Assembly: GCA_965153455.1 (NCBI GenBank)
Contig: OZ234504.1
Coordinates: forward strand, 4,898,001 to 4,962,000
Direction: 5' to 3'
Source: Sphagnum compactum
Lineage: Eukaryota; Bryophyta; Sphagnopsida; Sphagnales
Length of the DNA: 64,000 nt
In this document: piece by piece, positions 49,976 to 61,866 of the stretch
Numbering within the stretch: position 1 is the stretch's first letter
How the letters are laid out: each line of letters starts with the position of its first letter
Position numbers and translations under genes: made by a program
Notes under the pieces: model-generated
What the model was told of the DNA's origin: nothing
The model's database searches: none
What the model saw: the letters and a program-made list of their open reading frames with translations, nothing else

Positions 49976-51825
49976 AAAATCATTTGGCATACATGGATAC
50001 ATTTTGTTGTAATACTTGTTCAACTGAAACATGAAAAAATATAAGTGGATTTTTGGTTTTCATCAAAAAATAAATACATGTCTCATAAAAGTCTCATCAA
50101 ATATGTACAAAGTAGATATTATGTAAGCAGAGTGTTTGTTTGAACTTAACCAATTTCAAACTCGATAGGTTGATTATCGATAATATATCCTGGGACCATT
50201 GATGATAACTGATCAGTTTTTGAATAATTGGCTCACATTAGTCTTTATCATTGTTTGCAGGTTTAAGGTGTTGGGTAGGTTGAGGCTCGTGTTCTAAGTT
50301 AGTTTGAAGGAACAAATTTAGATCAGAGGTTCAAAATTTTGTTGAAACCAAATTTGAATCTAAACCATGAAACCCATCTCCTACTCAAATTTAAACCTGA
50401 ACCTAGATTGAGCTGTTGTCCCTTAAAAAACAGGTCCAAAATTTTCTAGCTGTACAAACACAAGATTTTTTAATTTTAATTTTTTCCTATAACTTAGTGT
50501 CAAGGAAAAAGGAATCTGTCTTTAAATGGTACATGAATTTTTAGCTGGGTTCCTGAAATGCAAAGAAAAAAAGCTATCAAGCACAAAAATTGATGGCAAT
50601 GAACTTTGAAATGCACCACTGCAGTTTTAGCTTCTATTACAGTAATACTCCTCAAGATAATTAAACCCTGTCATCAATCATGCTACAAAGGGAGCCAGGT
50701 TTAGGCTGAAGTTTGAGAATTTTGGTGGTGAATTTTCTCAAAAACAGAAAAGAATGATCTGATTTCAACTTTATTCAAATGATTTTTAAAATGAAAAATG
50801 ACCCAAATTCATCAGATTTTCAAGAAAACTTCTACAAAATTGCCAGATTTCTCCAATAGGTTTTAGTGGATAGTCAAATGATAGAAAAGATGCTGAATGC
50901 TTTTCACTTTCATGTCTAGTTCGTAGCCAAATTTGTTGGCTAAAATCTTCTAATGTGTGACCACCACTTTGACTACATCACAAAATTGACAAAAAGAACA
51001 CTGGTAATTTGGGTGGTGAATTCTTAGTGTAATGAGTTCTCAAGAGTCAGGTCTTCTTCACATGGTCCTTGTGAACATTCAGATCTAAAAATTTCAGACA
51101 TGGGTTTGGAACTCTTCTCTTTATCTAGGAGGGATATTATTCATGGGATATGAGGTACCTATTCTTCAAATACATTAGAAAATTTCTTTGAGTAGTTCAC
51201 ATGAAACAGAATCTGTTTTGTTCAGTGGTCATGAAAAGAAGTGTCCACGAACGCTTTCTGCGAGAAGAATCTTCCTTTACCATTTTCTGGGTTCAGTAGG
51301 GTTGCAACATATTTTGTCAAATGTGTGTCCCTTCAACTACACCAGTGGCAATCATGGAGGTTTGTGTACGGAGACACAGAATCGTTCAAAAGTAGTGCTC
51401 ATGTTCTTCTCACTGCAGAATCTTTCCTTCATGGGGTGAATGGCAATTTGGCAGGTGGCTTCATGGGGCTCACTTGTGAGCTTCAAATCAGCTGGGTTGC
51501 ATTTTAAGCTTTGTCAACGAGTTTGCGGGTTTTATTCAGGTACTTTCTTTAAAAGCATCTTTCATTATGTGGGACAAGCTCTGGTTCCAATTTTGGTTTT
51601 GTCGTTTCCACTTGGTAATGTGAATTAAAGTCAGGGAATACAATAGTGAACATGAATCAATCAAGAGTGCCGAAGAAGCATCAGTTATGCTGTGGAACAG
51701 ACACTGGTATAGAATCTCTTATCACAGAGCCAGATGGAACTCTATCTTCACCTACTACCAAACCCATTCCATAATATATGTATTACAATTAAGTGCGTAT
51801 CTATACATTTAAGTGATTTTCGATG
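49976..51825. other. Spacer without a supported gene
   Basis: Mixed AT-rich sequence. A cluster of short + frames at 51188-51628 (88 codons at most) is free of recognisable domains. I cannot tell whether any is an exon. Confidence 0.4.
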
Positions 51826-51928
51826 AATTCACTGGTCTCACTGAATGGGACTTAGTGAGGATGCAGTGACTTCACCAGTTCACTGAACGAGGACTAGTGA
51901 ATTGAACCCACATTTTACATAAAGATCC
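51826..51928 (-). repeat. Dispersed repeat, copy in - orientation
   Basis: Reverse-complement partner of 49861-49975. It shares GCATCCTCACTAAGTC and the AAAATGTG end when read on the minus strand. Confidence 0.6.
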
Positions 51929-52519
51929 ATTCCTGCTGATTCAGAATTCGACAAGTTTTCAGGATGTCTAAAATGGTAGAATTGGCCTACATGACGGATT
52001 CAGTTGTTTCCTACTTACCTTTTCTACATAATGACCTACCTATCCTAGTTATGAGCTACCCATCGACCTTCGTTGGGCTGCAGAACGCACTCAAGGAAGC
52101 ACATTCTGCCTCCTTGCAAGTCACTAGGGCTACTAGCCTTGGCGTATAGATTGACTAAGGAAACACAATGTGGCCATTAAGGCACTTTACCTTATGCAAA
52201 GAGCTAGCTTTTTTCTGGGTGTATTGGGACCTCATGTTACAAGACCAAAAATTTCATCTGTTTTTCTTGTGTGGGCTTTACAATTCTCATAAAGCTCGCC
52301 TATCTTTCTCTGTGGACTTTTGAAAAAAAAATTACGCACATAAAAAGTCCTTGGCTGTATATGGACTTCAGTGGAATATGAGCCCATGCTCAGCTCCGCC
52401 TTTGCATGGGCCCTTCTTCCAGTAAAGCTGCGGCCTCGGCCTTTACTTACCACTACATTACTGGTAGTACCTGTACGTGTTAAACATGGCCCTAGCAAGG
52501 CTTGAAAACACATCGTCAT

Positions 52520-53240
52520 GATTTTGGAGCGGAGTTTCAGCGTTTCGTACTGAGATTTAATAAAATTTCCTTGCTTTATGGATACCACTAAAAGAGGGGT
52601 TGGGGGGTGAAAAGAGGGCTCAAAGACAGGGTGAAGACAGCTTGAATTTGCGGATATCTCTATTTTCAAATCAAGGGTGTTGTAACTAGTTTTCCCCCAT
52701 AAATGCTGTTTTCCCTCACACACAAAAAATGTAACTGCAGCTTTATCCATAAGCTTAATAGGTGCACAATAAAAGGTACATAGTGGGCTTATTCACTATG
52801 CATAGATCTGCTGGCCATGAAAGGACCAGCACCCTAAACCCTGGTTTGGGACCACAGCCATTGACATCTCAACTTGGTACATATGTGGGGCCTTACACTG
52901 TACCTTCACATTTTGGAATGAGGCCTCTTAAAGGAGGGTCCATATCCAGTTGTATAATGAAATGTTGAGTGAAGTTTGAGTTTAAAATACCATGAAAATT
53001 TCAGTTTGGACATTTAAATCACAAAAGATAGAATGCTCTCTACTAGGGTCAACAAAGGAAAGCTTTCAATTGGCCAGTCACAATGATCAGCCCATGCGAT
53101 GACATTCAATCAATTCGCCCTTCCTTTACAATCGCTAAGATGTTTCTATGCGAGGCCACACAAATGATTTGTGCACTAAGTTATTGTGGATGTGGTGGAT
53201 ATTGGTAGAGGCCCACATTGTGGGTGTCGCCCTTTTATCC
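52520..53240 (+). repeat. Dispersed repeat, long copy
   Basis: The left 120 bases match 6819-6925 and the reverse of about 62575-62700. The right part (near 53075) shares an ATTGGCCAGTCA(C/T)AATGAT block with 63535-63555. The two long copies keep the same order of blocks with much divergence. No coding capacity recognised. Confidence 0.5.
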
Positions 53241-55269
53241 TGGCGTGAATTTTTGTTTCATTGTTTTGAATTTATTTAATTTCTTCTCAAGATTTAATAT
53301 TTTCTATAAAATCAAATCATCACAATATGGAAAAAGTCTGAAAAATATTGAAAAAAATTGCCAGATTTTATACATGGGTTCAAGTGGGTAGTCACCCCAA
53401 AAAAAAAAGGATGTTTCAAATTTTTCTTTTCACACATGTTAATAATCAAATTTGGCTAAATTGACTTATGTTTAAAAAATTGCTTAGGTCAGTTTTAAAG
53501 AATCGCTGGAGTATGAGTTTTAGAAACTAGTGATGAATGGGTATGAGCCAAGCATGGGGGGTTTAGTTACATGATTTAATTAGGCATATAGCATGGTTCT
53601 TTGAAAAATATTTGGATAAGTATACATACGTTAATTAACCATGTTATTTGACAAATTGCCTTTTTGAAAATTAGGTCCAGGTCTTTGACAAATTCAAAGC
53701 CCCAAATCTTTGCATTTTTTTAAGGAAGAGAATATGTACAACACCCATTTAGAAGCATGACTCTTTGACAAATACAAAGCTCGGGTCTAGCTTGGATTTT
53801 TGCATTTTCAAGTAGCGAAGAACACAATGACAAGAATGAAATAAACAACTTGAATTGAATTGAGGGAGGGTCATTGATGTTTTTTGAAATTTTTGAATTA
53901 AACAAACTTACTACTTTTAGGTCAACAACTAAACTCTTTTAAAAATCATTATTGAATAGTGAATCAAAATTTAAAAAATTCTGTCATGTTATACATGGTT
54001 TTAGGTTTTAGAAAACTTTTCCTTCATCCATCTTCCATTTGATCCTCAAATCACATCCTTCAAACTACTCACAAACTTGAAAATTTAACCACAAACTGAT
54101 AGACAACTATCAAACAAAACATATAAAACTCAAACAACCCAAATTGGAGTAACTAACATATAATTTGACTTCTAAAAGCTACATAAGGAACACACTAAAC
54201 ATTGAAGACCAAAAACACCATACTTCCAAGACTAAAACATAATTCCAAAAGACATAGAAGCCAAACAAAACACTTAGTTGAAACATGAAATTTGACACTT
54301 AAAATTTGAGACACACAAGCCACATACATACACATCACAACTACACACATAAGACCCACAAAACATGATATCTACAAGTCCTTACAAGCCCGCGAGTCCA
54401 TATCTAACCCTAATGATTTCTCTCACCACTGTATACAATGCGTTCGCAAGCGTTCTTCTAATTCAATGGGTTCTATAACAAACATGTTTCCTTGAAAGAA
54501 AATTTGTTCATCATAAAATCCTCCAGTAGTTAGTAGCTTGCATTCATAGTTTTAACAACACATTGATAGAAAGTTCAAAATGAACATGGCAAATTGCAAG
54601 TTGTTGGGGGAAGTGAAGGAAATATACACATTTCAAACTACAAACACAAAGTACAAATTGCAAAATCTTTAACCCTAACCTTAATATGTTGAAAGCATAT
54701 AAATCGGGTATAAAAACAATATTTAAGTTTTTGGAAAATACCTTCTCCATTTATTTCTCTCAAACTGGGTATTGTTAGAGCTATTTGAAATTTTCTAAAA
54801 GTTTTAATTAGCTAATTAAAGAATGCTTAGGGGGATGATTACGCTTTAGGCCAACAATAAAGATTCAGAGCTCCACAACTAAGTTCATATGTGTGGCTAG
54901 TTGCAGTGATGGAACTGGCATCATGAGTTTATTACTAAAAGTTATTATTTGTTTATTTTATGAAATACATGAGATAAAAAGGATTTTTTTGGGTATGCTA
55001 TAAAAACATTTTAAATATTTTATTAAAGTATTTTCATAATTTAATTGTAAACACCTTATTTACATTGAAATAAATTACAAGTTTTTTTTTTTTTTTCAAT
55101 AAGTTACACCCTATACTTTTTTGTCACATCCTTGGGGGAAAAAAATTGAAATAACTTCCCGTGAGTTTATTCATGCTTCTATTAATTATCTAGGGGTCCA
55201 CACATAATAGATAGTAGTTTTGTTTTTGTTTTTGTTTTTTTATTTTATTTTATTTTTCCTTTTCTTTCC
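53241..55269. other. AT-rich spacer
   Basis: No gene recognised. Open frames are at most 68 codons and without signature. A long T run lies at about 55082-55096. Confidence 0.55.
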
Positions 55270-55940
55270 CTTCCCTTCCCTTCCACAAGGAGCTATTTGA
55301 TTGACCCACCACAATACTTTCAGAACATGGGGCTGATATACTTTGGTACCCAAAATTGAAGCATGCTTTGTCATGTTTCCGTATAGCTCCCCCTTTACAA
55401 GTTAAATATACATGAAAGTTGAACCACGGCCAAACAATATGGGAAAAAAAATGAAGTGCTATTGAGAACATCTTGAGGAACACATTGGAAACTTGATGGG
55501 AACACATTGGAAACTTGATGGGAACACATTGGAAACTTGATGGGAACACATTGGGAACAAACAGCAACCGACCTCCACAATACTTTTGGAACTTGGGGCC
55601 AATATACTTCACTCCCAAAATTTAAGCATGCTTTGTCATGTTTCCATTTGATTTCCTCCGTACAAGTTAGATATACATGAAAGTTGAACCACGACCAAAC
55701 AATACGGGACAAAAAAATTAAAAGCGCTATTGAGAACATCTTGAGGAACACATTGGGAACCAACCTCCCCCGTACCCCTCCCCTCCCCCCCAAAAAAACC
55801 AAAAGAAAAAAAAAACTAAACTCCCCCTGAGCATTCATTCTCATTTGGTTGCATGAAATTTCTGTTTCCAAAAGAGTTGGTCACCATTTTCAACCTGGAC
55901 TAATACCCTCATTGTAACCTGGGGTTACTTATTATCACCA
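55270..55940 (+). repeat. Dispersed repeat with internal duplication and 22-bp minisatellite
   Basis: Segments from about 55302 and 55569 are diverged direct copies; each runs from an ACAATACTTT block to GAGAACATCTTGAGGAACACATTGG. The left copy has expanded a 22-bp unit (AACACATTGGAAACTTGATG plus GG) from 55479 to 55544, three exact copies and a partial fourth. The right end matches 14760-14850. It stops just before the NPF stop codon, so part may lie in that gene's 3' UTR. Confidence 0.75.
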
Positions 55941-55962
55941 GTGTTAAGTTAGGGTGAATTGA

Positions 55963-58900
55963 TCAGGGTTCTGCTGCTGCTGCTGCTGCGGCTGCTACAA
56001 CCATTGCCGACGATGATCCTGCTATGGCTGATCTGGTCTTTTTGTACACGTACCATTTGGCGACGGCAATGTAGAACAGCAAATTCACGGCGCTCATCAC
56101 CGCAAGCAACCAGTAGAATTTATCAATGCGGCAGCGATTCAGGTTCGCCACAATCCAGCTCCGATGTCCATCTCGACCTGTGGCGCGTACCACAACTTTC
56201 AGCAATGCAGTAGACAGGAATTGAGCTACGCCCGTGTTGCTTGTGAAGAGCGCAGTGCCCAAGCTTTGCATGCTGTCCGGAGCTTGATCGTAGAAGAACT
56301 CAAGCTGCCCGATGTAAGCGAACACCTGCGCCAGGCCAGTGTTTTTCTCTTTTTAGGAATTTTTTTTTGTTTAAACCAAAGTGGCGATCATCCTCATGAA
56401 TATAGAAAAATCTGGCGATTTTTTACTTTTTATTTTCCCTCTCACTTCTAGCGATTGAAAATCTCCGAATGAAAAATAGTTCGCTTTCGAAGGAGAGCCC
56501 TTCTGTGATTTGAGATCTGTGCCCGAGGCCAGTGGGAACAAGTTGAAAATCACGGAAGCGCGTGTGCTCAGGTCCTTTTCCTACGTAAAGCAGAGCTGGG
56601 ACTTTTTCACTTTTTAGAAATAGTGACTACAGGCTCGCTGGTCAGAAGATTATTCTAGTACAACCTGAATGGCACCTTCTTCCACCGCAGAATATCCCGC
56701 TTGGCGAAAACAGGTTAATTTCTTCAAGCAGGTAAGGGAGCTGAAAATACAAAGGAAAAATCCAGGGCAGTGCTTTACGCTTCGCTTAGGGTTAAGGGTT
56801 TAAAACCTAAACCCTGAAAGAAGCCTACAAAGAAAGAAAAGAAACACTGACTGACCTGCGCCAGAGCTAGAATGCTGTATTGCGGAATCAGCCAAAACAC
56901 TGATATGGGTACCGTTTCTTCTGGTTGGTCTTCCAACCCATGGTCGTGAACTGCCTTGAGACGCTTGGCTTCCACTAGAGCTGCAGCTACCATGCTGAAG
57001 ATGGAGATGAACAGTCCGATTCCCATTCGTTGCAGCATTGTGATTCCGCGTTCGTTGTGCGTGAAGCGACGGACCAAAGGCACGAAACACAAGTCGTAGA
57101 CAGGAATCGCCACCAGAACCGTGAAGCTGCCGAAAAGCTCAAGCGAGGCAGCGGGGATTTTGAAGTGTGGACCCATGGAGAGATCCATACTGTTGCCCTG
57201 ACTCAGGAAGAATGTCGACAATTGCGCAACGACGATGAGGAACATGAGAGTGGCAAACCAGACGGGAATCACTCGGACTAGCAGCTTCACTTCCTCCACT
57301 TGGGTTATGCTACACAGCCACCACGGATTTGCATTCATATTCACAGCTAATTCTTCTTGCTGCAGGTCCAGTTGATCCTTAAAGACGTGATCATCACGAT
57401 TTGCATCACGATTCCTATCAGAAGACGTTGTTTTCTCATCATGTAGTTTGCTAACTCCTGTTGCATACTTTGTGGGATCCGCGGCTGCTTTATCGAGGAA
57501 CCTGCAGACGCACAATCGGTAATATCATGATCAGCTTTATATGAATCTTAAAAACCTGACCTGATTTTTCCTTTGTATTTGGAGGTTCCTTACACACACA
57601 TTCATGTGTTCGAACTGCTTGTTTTACCACCCTCGTTCCCATGCCCTCAAACAACAGAATAGTACCCTCTGGACATACCATTCACCTATACGTAAAGCAC
57701 TGCCTGGATTTTTCCTTTCTATTTTCAGCTTCCTTACCTTCTTGAAGAAACCTGTTATCAACAAGCGGGATCTTCTACGGTGGAAGGTACCAGCGAGGCT
57801 GTAATGGGATCTTGTGACCAGCTGAATGTACCAACCACCCTGTCACTATTTTTAAAAAGTGAAAAAATCCCAGCTCTACTTTACGTAGGAAAAAGACCTG
57901 AGTACAGTCCCTTCCGTGATTTTCCACCTGCTCCCTCGGCCTAAAAGGCTAGGGCACAGATCTCAAATCAGGGAAGGGCCTGTACTCCTATACATTTGAA
58001 GAAGAATTTGTGAACTAGAAAATGTGTTGATTTCCCACTACAATATAGAACAAGTTAGTAGTACCGTATAGTGTCAGTGTGGACAAGATTGCGCTTCCCG
58101 GGGGGCGTCTTCTGGTAAACGTCGGACTCTTGAAACTCTAGTGCATTCGAGGGTACAACAACATTGAACTTGCGGATAGCAGCAACGAAGACTTGCGCCA
58201 CTTGGGTGAGTGGACTGCCAGAGGGCTGCTTGAGGCGGTATCGAGGAGTGCCGCAGAAGAATATGAGTAGCCCAACTGCGAACCCCACTGTTGGAATTCC
58301 ATATCCCCACCCGAACGCAACGCGATCCTCGACGTAGACGAGCAGAGTGAGGGAGATTAATCCGCCACCCGCCACCGTAAGCCACCAGTAGTTGAAGAAA
58401 GAGCGCTTCATGGGCTTCTCTAGCTTCTCCTCATCATCCTCGTCGAACTGATCACCTCCTAAAGCCGAAAGACAAGGTTTCACCCCCCCAATCCCCAAAG
58501 CAATCACGTACAGAGCCAGATAGAATAAGCCTAATTGAGCTTTCGACGCAGTGCCTGGTTCACAATTTGCCACTGCTGCTGCTCCTGCTGCGCATCGAAC
58601 GGGTCTCAATGAACGTACTGACACGGTTAATGTCAAAAGAAGTAGACCCTGTAGCAGCAGGAATCAGGATCATCATCAAAACTAAGCGGGAAAAACCACT
58701 AGCGGAACTGCAAGCTGCAGCTAGAGATCCAAATTTTGAGCTACAAAAGATGAATCCGAAATTATGAATTCCAGATCTTCAAGTTGAAGGAAGTCTGGCT
58801 CCGATTCATTTCAGTGATGGATTTAGTGGCAAGTTTATGTTACCAGAAGGTAGACGACAGCAAAGACTGTGATGGTCCAGAAGCGTCCCCAGTAAGCATC

Positions 58901-59838
58901 GGCGATGAAGCCTCCAAGCAACGGAAGAATCCATGCAGTACCCGACCAATTGTACACAGTGGAGATGGATTGTTCAGTGCCTTGGTGGAGTTCTGTCACC
59001 AAATAGGTCACAAGGTTCAACGAAATGCCAAAGAACGCCGTTCTCTCCAACAGCTCAGTCGCTACAACAACAACAAAAAACAAGCCAAGAACAATTTTTG
59101 TGATCACATGTCTCATGAGCACCACCACCACCATTTACCAGCTGCAGCAGCAACTGACTCCAATCACAACATTTCTGCAGCGACTTCAGAAGACTTTCAA
59201 TAAGTAAGCAAGCTCTGGACAAATAAACAAACGTTGAAGTTTTCTAAATTCTTTTGGATTAGTTCTACCAAGTCTAAACATTGAAAATGGGCTCACATTT
59301 TTCATTTGAAGATCTGAAGTATATAAGTTATGAGGCAAAAGAAAGAAAAAACAGATTGAGAGTCAATCTCTAAGTTATGACCAAGAGAAGAGCTGGGAGT
59401 CGTCAATCTCTCAAACATCACTGGGTACTATGAATATATTCTTCAGATTTCATTCTATGAAAAGAATTCATTCTGGATTCCATTCTATGAAGAGAAAATT
59501 TTGTTCTGGATCACCGAGGTTCAAGAACCGTTTGTGCAGTCAGTACCCATGAGGAAGTAGGCTGCTTTCCAGCGTCCTGAAGTGGCTTTGTTGGATGGTC
59601 TGCCATGAATGTCCAGGGATCCATCTCCCACAATATTCTGCTGCTGCTGCTGCTGGGAATCAGGCGCAGTAGCAGTAGTTGCAGCAGCTGCAGCTCCTCC
59701 TGAGTGACGAGGAGGAGGAGGAGAAGAAGAGGAGGAGGAGGAGGAGGAGGAGTCGACTTTGTTGCTCCTGTGATCAGCGGCTGCGCCGGTCAATAGCAGC
59801 GCTGATCTTCTTCTTCCCCCCTCGTGAAGCTCCTCCAT
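55963..59838 (-). CDS. NPF (NRT1/PTR family) proton-coupled transporter
   Basis: Exons on the minus strand: 59838-59547, 59061-58844, 58648-58065, 57501-56856 and 56325-55963. All junctions are GT-AG and in frame, giving 700 residues. Exon 1 encodes a Ser/Gln/Ala-rich N-terminus of about 90 residues, then GRWKAAYFLMG. Exon 2 has the ExxER proton-coupling motif (ATELLERTAFFGI) and GGFIADAYWGRFWTI. Exon 3 has LALYVIALGIGGVKPCLSALGGDQFD, then FFNYWW. Exon 4 begins RFLDKAA and holds the cytosolic loop and helices 7-10 or so. Exon 5 holds QLEFFYDQAPDSMQSLGTAL. Family members move nitrate, peptides or hormones with protons across plasma or vacuolar membranes; the substrate is not predictable here. 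It is longer than the usual 570-620 residues because of the N-terminal extension and an Ala-rich C-terminus. I chose the ATG at 59838; the frame extends upstream without an ATG. Confidence 0.92.
56498..56779 (+). repeat. Inverted repeat, arm in NPF intron 4
   Basis: Reverse complement of 57691-57979 over nearly its whole length with small indels. Shared blocks when one is reversed include CGTAAAGCACTGCC, GGATTTTTCCTTT, TTTACGTAGGAAAA, TTCCGTGATTTTC and GCACAGATCTCAAATCA. It lies about 77 bases downstream of exon 4 in transcript order. Confidence 0.85.
57691..57979 (-). repeat. Inverted repeat, arm in NPF intron 3
   Basis: Partner of 56498-56779, in the intron upstream of exon 4 (which starts at 57501). 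Exon 4 thus sits inside a stem-forming pair. No MITE-type target duplication was identified at either arm. Confidence 0.85.
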
Positions 59839-59976
59839 ATTAAGCAAACAAATGACAAACTAAGTTTTGTCCCATATTCTCTGCCACCAGAGCTCAACTC
59901 CCGTTTTTCAAAATGCTCACAAAGAGAAAACTAAAGAATTCACTACAAAAAAAGTTTCCAAATTGACTTGTATTTA

Positions 59977-60508
59977 TCTACTTATATAATATCCTTGATG
60001 TCTGTCTGTCCGGTCGACGGCGGTCCTCCTTTCCATCCATCCGTCCCGTCGTCCATCCCGTCATCCATCTGTTCCTCCATCCATCCATCACATCTGTCAA
60101 GAAGATGATGAGGCGGTTATAGAGAATCAGAGAAGACGGGAGGCGGGGGAGGGGAGGAGGCCATCTAGCTGGGTTTTGGGGTTTGCTGGCAGGCAGGCTG
60201 CCGGTCGGATGTGTGAGAGCAGGTGTTGTGGTGGTGTTGGGAGAGAGAGAGAGGGAGCAAGGGAGGAGGAAGAAGTCACATGTTTGGTGGGATTCTTCTT
60301 CAGGTTTGGTTGTGATCTCTTCAGAAAAAAGAGGGAAAAAAAATACATCCATTTCCTCCCACCATTGTTTATTGTAAGGAAGTCTAGGAGGTATGGAGAA
60401 TGGAGCAGCAGCAGTATTCGGATCTGCAGAAGCAGATGAGGCAGAAGAGAGAAGAGGATCAGAGCTCATAGTGCTGGGTTCTGGTTTCCAAATTGACTTG
60501 TATCTATA
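59977..60508 (+). mobile_element. Helitron-like 5' end and duplicated flank
   Basis: At 59977 a TC follows an A and opens TCTACTTATATAATATCC, close to the 5' starts at 60509 and 61867. The flank GTTTCCAAATTGACTTGTAT occurs before both 59977 and 60509, so flank plus 5' end is present twice about 520 bp apart. No 3' terminus belonging to this copy was found. Fragmentary. Confidence 0.5.
60347..60469 (-). other. Possible isolated first exon or captured gene fragment
   Basis: From an ATG at 60469 the minus strand reads 41 codons, beginning MSSDPLLSSASSASADPN and ending NKQWWEEMD at a GT donor (GTATTT). The composition looks like a plant protein N-terminus. No downstream partner exon was found. 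It lies between two Helitron-like 5' ends, so it may be a captured fragment; equally it may be chance. Confidence 0.25.
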
Positions 60509-61864
60509 TCTTATATATAATATCCTTGGGTGGTCGTCCTTTCCATTCATTCGTCCTTTCATTCGTCTCAACATTCATCCATTCAAGTTTTTCATCCCCA
60601 AAGAAGAAGATGATGGAAGAGGAGGAGAACAAGGAATGACGGCAGCAGCAGTTTATCCAAATGTTTATGCGATCCAATCCTGTAGTCTTGCAATTTGCCA
60701 AAAGCTACAAACTAATGTTAAAAAACTAAAAATTGTTGAAAAAAAAATGAGAAACGAGAGAAAAAATCTTTTGAAAACAACACAAGAAATTTCAAATTAA
60801 AAAAAGAAGAAAACAAGTTATTAATAAATAAATAAAATGAAACAAAGTTGTAACAAAAAAAAAAACCGAACAAATATATATTTTTCAAACGGAAAAAACT
60901 AGAAAAAAAATAAAAACAAAAAACACTTTAACAATTAGATTCTTTTTTAAAACATTTTAAAATAAAAACAAAATGAAAACATATAAAATAAATATATTTA
61001 AACATGAAACAAAAAAGGGAAATACAGTAAAATAATCTTAAAAGAAAATCAAAAAATAGATGACAAAAAATAAGAAACAAAACAGTGAGCAAAAGAAAGA
61101 GAAAAAAAACCATACTTGAAAAAAAAATCTGGTTTGTCTTCTTTTTCCAAACTTCAAACCTGCATCTAATCAAACAGAAATACAAAAGTTTTTTAAAATT
61201 ATTTTCATTATAAAACATATTAAAAAAACTAGAATTTTTTTGAAAATGAAAATAAAAACAAAATAAATTAAAAAATAAATAAATGCAGAAAAATAGAAAA
61301 AATGAAGATAGACAAAATAAGAATAGAAAAAATAAAAACATGAAACAAACATAAACAAAAAAAAAGTAAAAATGCAAAAACTATAAAAAAGGAATGGAAA
61401 CAAATGAAACAAGGAAAGGGAAATATAATAAAATAATTTTAAAAGAAAAAAAATAAAAAATGAAAAAACCAAATAAAAAATAAGAACCACCAAACTTAAG
61501 GGGGTTAGAGTTAGCACGCCCTTCATAAACGCGTTTCAAAAGAAGAAAGCTTGGAATCTGCCCAAATCTTCCACAAATCTCGACGATTTCAAAACCTGTT
61601 TTTTTCCTCCTCAAAATGTGGTAATTTCAAAATTCTTTTTTTTTCCCTCGTAGAAATGTCACGATTTAATTTTTTTTTCGAAAATTTTTCAAAACGCTCG
61701 CTTCACCATGTATGTTTTCATGGGAGACTTTTCAACGGATTTTCGCCACAAAAAATAAATAAAACAAAAATAAAATTAGCTGCTTTGCACCTTTGTGTGT
61801 GTCTCTCCCGGTTTAAAGAAACCAAGGGACTTCACAGTGTCCGAAGGTCACGGGTACCCACTAG
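60509..61864 (+). mobile_element. Non-autonomous Helitron-like element A
   Basis: It starts TCTTATATATAATATCC after an A (60508) and ends CACGGGTACCCACTAG before a T (61865). A weak hairpin (GTG-T-CC, loop GAA, GG-T-CAC) precedes the CTAG. The interior, from about 60720 to 61490, is extremely A-rich on + with no transposase. The long open frames on the minus strand there are Phe/Tyr/Leu artefacts of that composition. The call rests on terminal similarity to element B. Confidence 0.55.
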
Positions 61865-61866
61865 TA

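Noticed and set aside
59641-59752. Trinucleotide runs (CTG- and GGA-type) as independent microsatellites
   Set aside because: They are in frame in NPF exon 1 and encode the Gln and Ser runs of its N-terminus.
59839-59847. NPF start a few codons upstream of 59838
   Set aside because: The upstream codon at 59845-59847 is TTG, so the first ATG in this frame is 59836-59838.
60928-61526. Two long minus-strand frames rich in Phe, Tyr and Leu that resemble membrane proteins
   Set aside because: They arise from an extremely A-rich + strand where stops are rare on the complement. There is no domain or start context.
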